NCBI RefSeq assembly: GCF_000190695.1
Contig: NZ_GL870929.1
Span: 907,620 to 971,619 of the forward strand
DNA: 64,000 nucleotides
Source of the DNA: Kingella denitrificans ATCC 33394
GTDB taxonomy: Bacteria; Pseudomonadota; Gammaproteobacteria; Burkholderiales; Neisseriaceae
Direction: 5' to 3'
Both the position numbers and the translations under genes were made by a program. Shown one piece after another: positions 63,952 to 64,000 of this stretch. Below the pieces are notes generated by a model. That model worked only from the letters and a program-made list of their open reading frames with translations, ran no database searches and had not been told where the DNA came from. Numbering within the stretch: position 1 is the first letter of the stretch; each line of letters starts with the position of its first letter.

Positions 63952-64000
63952 ATAAATAAGTATAAATTTTAATTTATTTTATTTAAATATTAAAAGCACC

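Noticed and set aside
1..64000. Dense short repeats suggesting a CRISPR array
   Set aside because: The repeats are 12-base DUS scattered in both orientations at irregular distances, not regularly spaced with unique spacers.

Overview
The window is a stretch of chromosome from a member of the Neisseriaceae. Most gene products have clear Neisseria-type counterparts (IscR/IscS, MisR/MisS, HemO, PglL, PqiABC, LolCD, a TbpB-like lipoprotein). The sequence is also studded with a 12-base DNA uptake sequence (DUS). The dominant word is AAGCAGCCTGCA, the dialect I recall being called AA-king3DUS and tied to a Kingella species (K. oralis). AGGCAGCCTGAA (kingDUS) and AGGCTGCCTGAA (simDUS) occur as minority words. 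A Kingella-like genus is therefore the best guess; the species is not determined.

Layout. 0-3 kb: a truncated hypothetical gene, then nrdG-nrdD (anaerobic ribonucleotide reductase). 3-10.4 kb: a lipoprotein, iscS and iscR (type 1 IscR box), a Sel1-repeat gene broken by an amber codon, a TbpB-like lipoprotein, a membrane protein and a glyoxalase-fold protein. 10.4-16.5 kb: trpE, an LOS-type glycosyltransferase, trkA, a small membrane protein paralogous to the one at 9.2 kb, a decayed IS1016-like insertion sequence and a SpoU/TrmH methyltransferase. 16.7-24.5 kb: accBC, hda, metF, two tandem TonB-C-like lipoproteins, rho, rbfA, thiamine pyrophosphokinase, dksA. 24.6-33.2 kb: a DUF2069-like protein plus pglL, misRS, yaaA, folD, hemO (Fur box), htpX and a DUF333 lipoprotein. 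33.3-48.2 kb, almost all on the minus strand: acnB, aat, fbp, ettA, two coupled membrane proteins, pqiABC, a GT14 family glycosyltransferase, rpoD. 48.2-52.3 kb: a cupin gene, a Correia-like element, a roughly 0.4 kb sequence present twice, and then fetB and an MpeR-like AraC regulator. 52.5-64 kb: relA, trpA, two glycan genes, three tRNAs (Pro, Arg, His), an epimerase-like protein, an HI_0552-like protein, lolCD plus a thioredoxin-like protein, recO, a lipoprotein and a PspC protein.

Most of the window is housekeeping. Many genes end at a hairpin built from two inverted DUS copies, so DUS double as transcription terminators. In five genes a DUS lies one or two bases upstream of the start codon, where a Shine-Dalgarno sequence would normally be. 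The most unusual stretch is 49.1-52.3 kb. There the DUS dialect changes to Neisseria words (AGGTCGTCTGAA and AGGCCGTCTGAA) and the fetB product looks almost meningococcal, which points to DNA acquired from a Neisseria by transformation. Four Correia-like miniature elements, a 270-bp unit bounded by long inverted repeats, and several broken genes make up the rest of the accessory content. I found no CRISPR array, prophage, restriction system or toxin-antitoxin locus, and no clearly new multi-gene system.
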